A stretch of 5,150 nucleotides of DNA. Source: Thermoplasmata archaeon (lineage in GTDB: Archaea > Thermoplasmatota > Thermoplasmata > Thermoplasmatales > B87-G9). The DNA lies in the NCBI GenBank assembly GCA_003649695.1, contig QMSR01000069.1, positions 1 through 5,150 of the forward strand, given 5' to 3'. Shown here piece by piece: positions 4,717 to 5,150 of this stretch (position 1 is the stretch's first letter; each line of letters opens with the position of its first letter). Both the position numbers and the translations under genes were made by a program. The notes under the pieces are model-generated. The model saw nothing but the letters and a program-made list of their open reading frames with translations, was not told the DNA's origin and did no database searches.

Positions 4717-5150
4717 GGCCCTGAAGACAACCTTCTCCCCCTTATCCACCCTTATTTCGTGCCCGAAGAGGGACAAGAGCCAGACCATGGTCTCGGCGTG
4801 GGACGTTAGGACGCCCGCCGCGACGGTGCCCCCGTTCCTGGCCAGGTAGGGCAGGAGCATGTCCGAGGCGTGGGCGTCCACGGCGCCGGGCCCGGAGAGT
4901 TCTGCCTTGAGCTTCTCCGCGGCCTCCGTGCCCACCCTCTCCGCCGGAACCCCCTTGGCCCCCAGCGCGTCGCTTCCCAGGACGCTCCTCTCGGTCCTCG
5001 CCCAGAGCGCTATGCCCGCCCCACGGTCCCTGGGGTTCCGCCTCCCCCAGACCTCGGTCCTTATCTTGGGCATGAGGTCCATGAGGATCCTCAGGGCAGA
5101 GTGTTTCATCCTCCTTGCGATGTCCTCGGGCAGGTTGGACACGTGGGCGA
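4714..5150 (-). CDS. rtcA: RNA 3'-terminal phosphate cyclase, C-terminal part (5' end outside window)
   Basis: The visible 144 complete codons form the C-terminus of RtcA, which uses ATP to convert RNA 3'-phosphates into 2',3'-cyclic phosphates through an enzyme-AMP intermediate. Family blocks visible from the edge inward are AHVSNLPEDIARR, GAGIALWARTE, LGSDALGAKGVPAERVG, then VDAHASDMLLPYLA, and LTSHAETMVWLLSLFG near the end. The histidine in TSHAETM (residue 117 of the visible part) is at the place of the adenylated catalytic histidine (H309 in E. coli RtcA). The GTG at 5140-5142 encodes the valine of the conserved HVSNLP block, and the frame stays open to the edge, so it is not a start. 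The gene is convergent with the SsnA-type gene. No RtcB or tRNA-splicing gene is visible beside it. Confidence 0.93.
   Translation of the reverse strand, partial: AHVSNLPEDIARRMKHSALRILMDLMPKIRTEVWGRRNPRDRGAGIALWARTERSVLGSDALGAKGVPAERVGTEAAEKLKAELSGPGAVDAHASDMLLPYLARNGGTVAAGVLTSHAETMVWLLSLFGHEIRVDKGEKVVFRA

Noticed and set aside
5140..5142. GTG as the start codon of the RtcA reading frame
   Set aside because: The codon encodes the valine of the conserved HVSNLP block, the frame is open to the window edge, and full-length RtcA is more than twice as long.

Overview
The window looks like part of a thermophilic, GC-rich archaeal chromosome, most likely from a Thermoproteota-type lineage; I cannot name a genus. 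It carries a ribosomal protein eL40 gene, which is restricted to archaea and eukaryotes. It also has an archaeal-type CoaD, AGG as the dominant arginine codon, and TATA-like boxes 26-28 bp before several start codons, as expected for leaderless archaeal transcripts. The genome is very compact. Only two short gaps (416-482 and about 2313-2350) are not coding; every other junction is abutting or overlapping.

Layout: (1) 2-265, plus: C-terminus of an MscS mechanosensitive channel entering from the left edge. (2) 266-415, minus: 49-residue zinc-ribbon ribosomal protein eL40. (3) 416-482: divergent promoter region. (4) 483-668, plus: unknown small single-pass membrane protein. (5) 669-1181 and 1182-2312, minus: a two-gene unit of a GT4 glycosyltransferase followed directly by CobO/BtuR corrinoid adenosyltransferase. 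(6) 2313-2350: second divergent promoter region. (7) 2351-3385 and 3382-4713, plus: a phosphopantetheine adenylyltransferase fused to a DUF84/YjjX NTPase, overlapping by ATGA an SsnA-type amidohydrolase. (8) 4714 to the right edge, minus: C-terminal part of RNA 3'-phosphate cyclase RtcA.

The genes are mostly single housekeeping functions: translation, CoA synthesis, B12 activation, RNA end processing, nucleotide-pool cleaning and osmotic release. No mobile element, CRISPR array, tRNA or rRNA is visible. The most distinctive features are structural. All three convergent gene pairs meet at the same 6-base palindrome TGATCA, with zero bases between the two stop codons, and all eight stop codons are TGA. 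The most interesting protein features are the CoaD-DUF84 fusion with an altered nucleotidyltransferase motif (HRAH instead of HxGH) and its overlap with an SsnA-like hydrolase that apparently has its own internal promoter. I see no convincing new defence or mobile system here.
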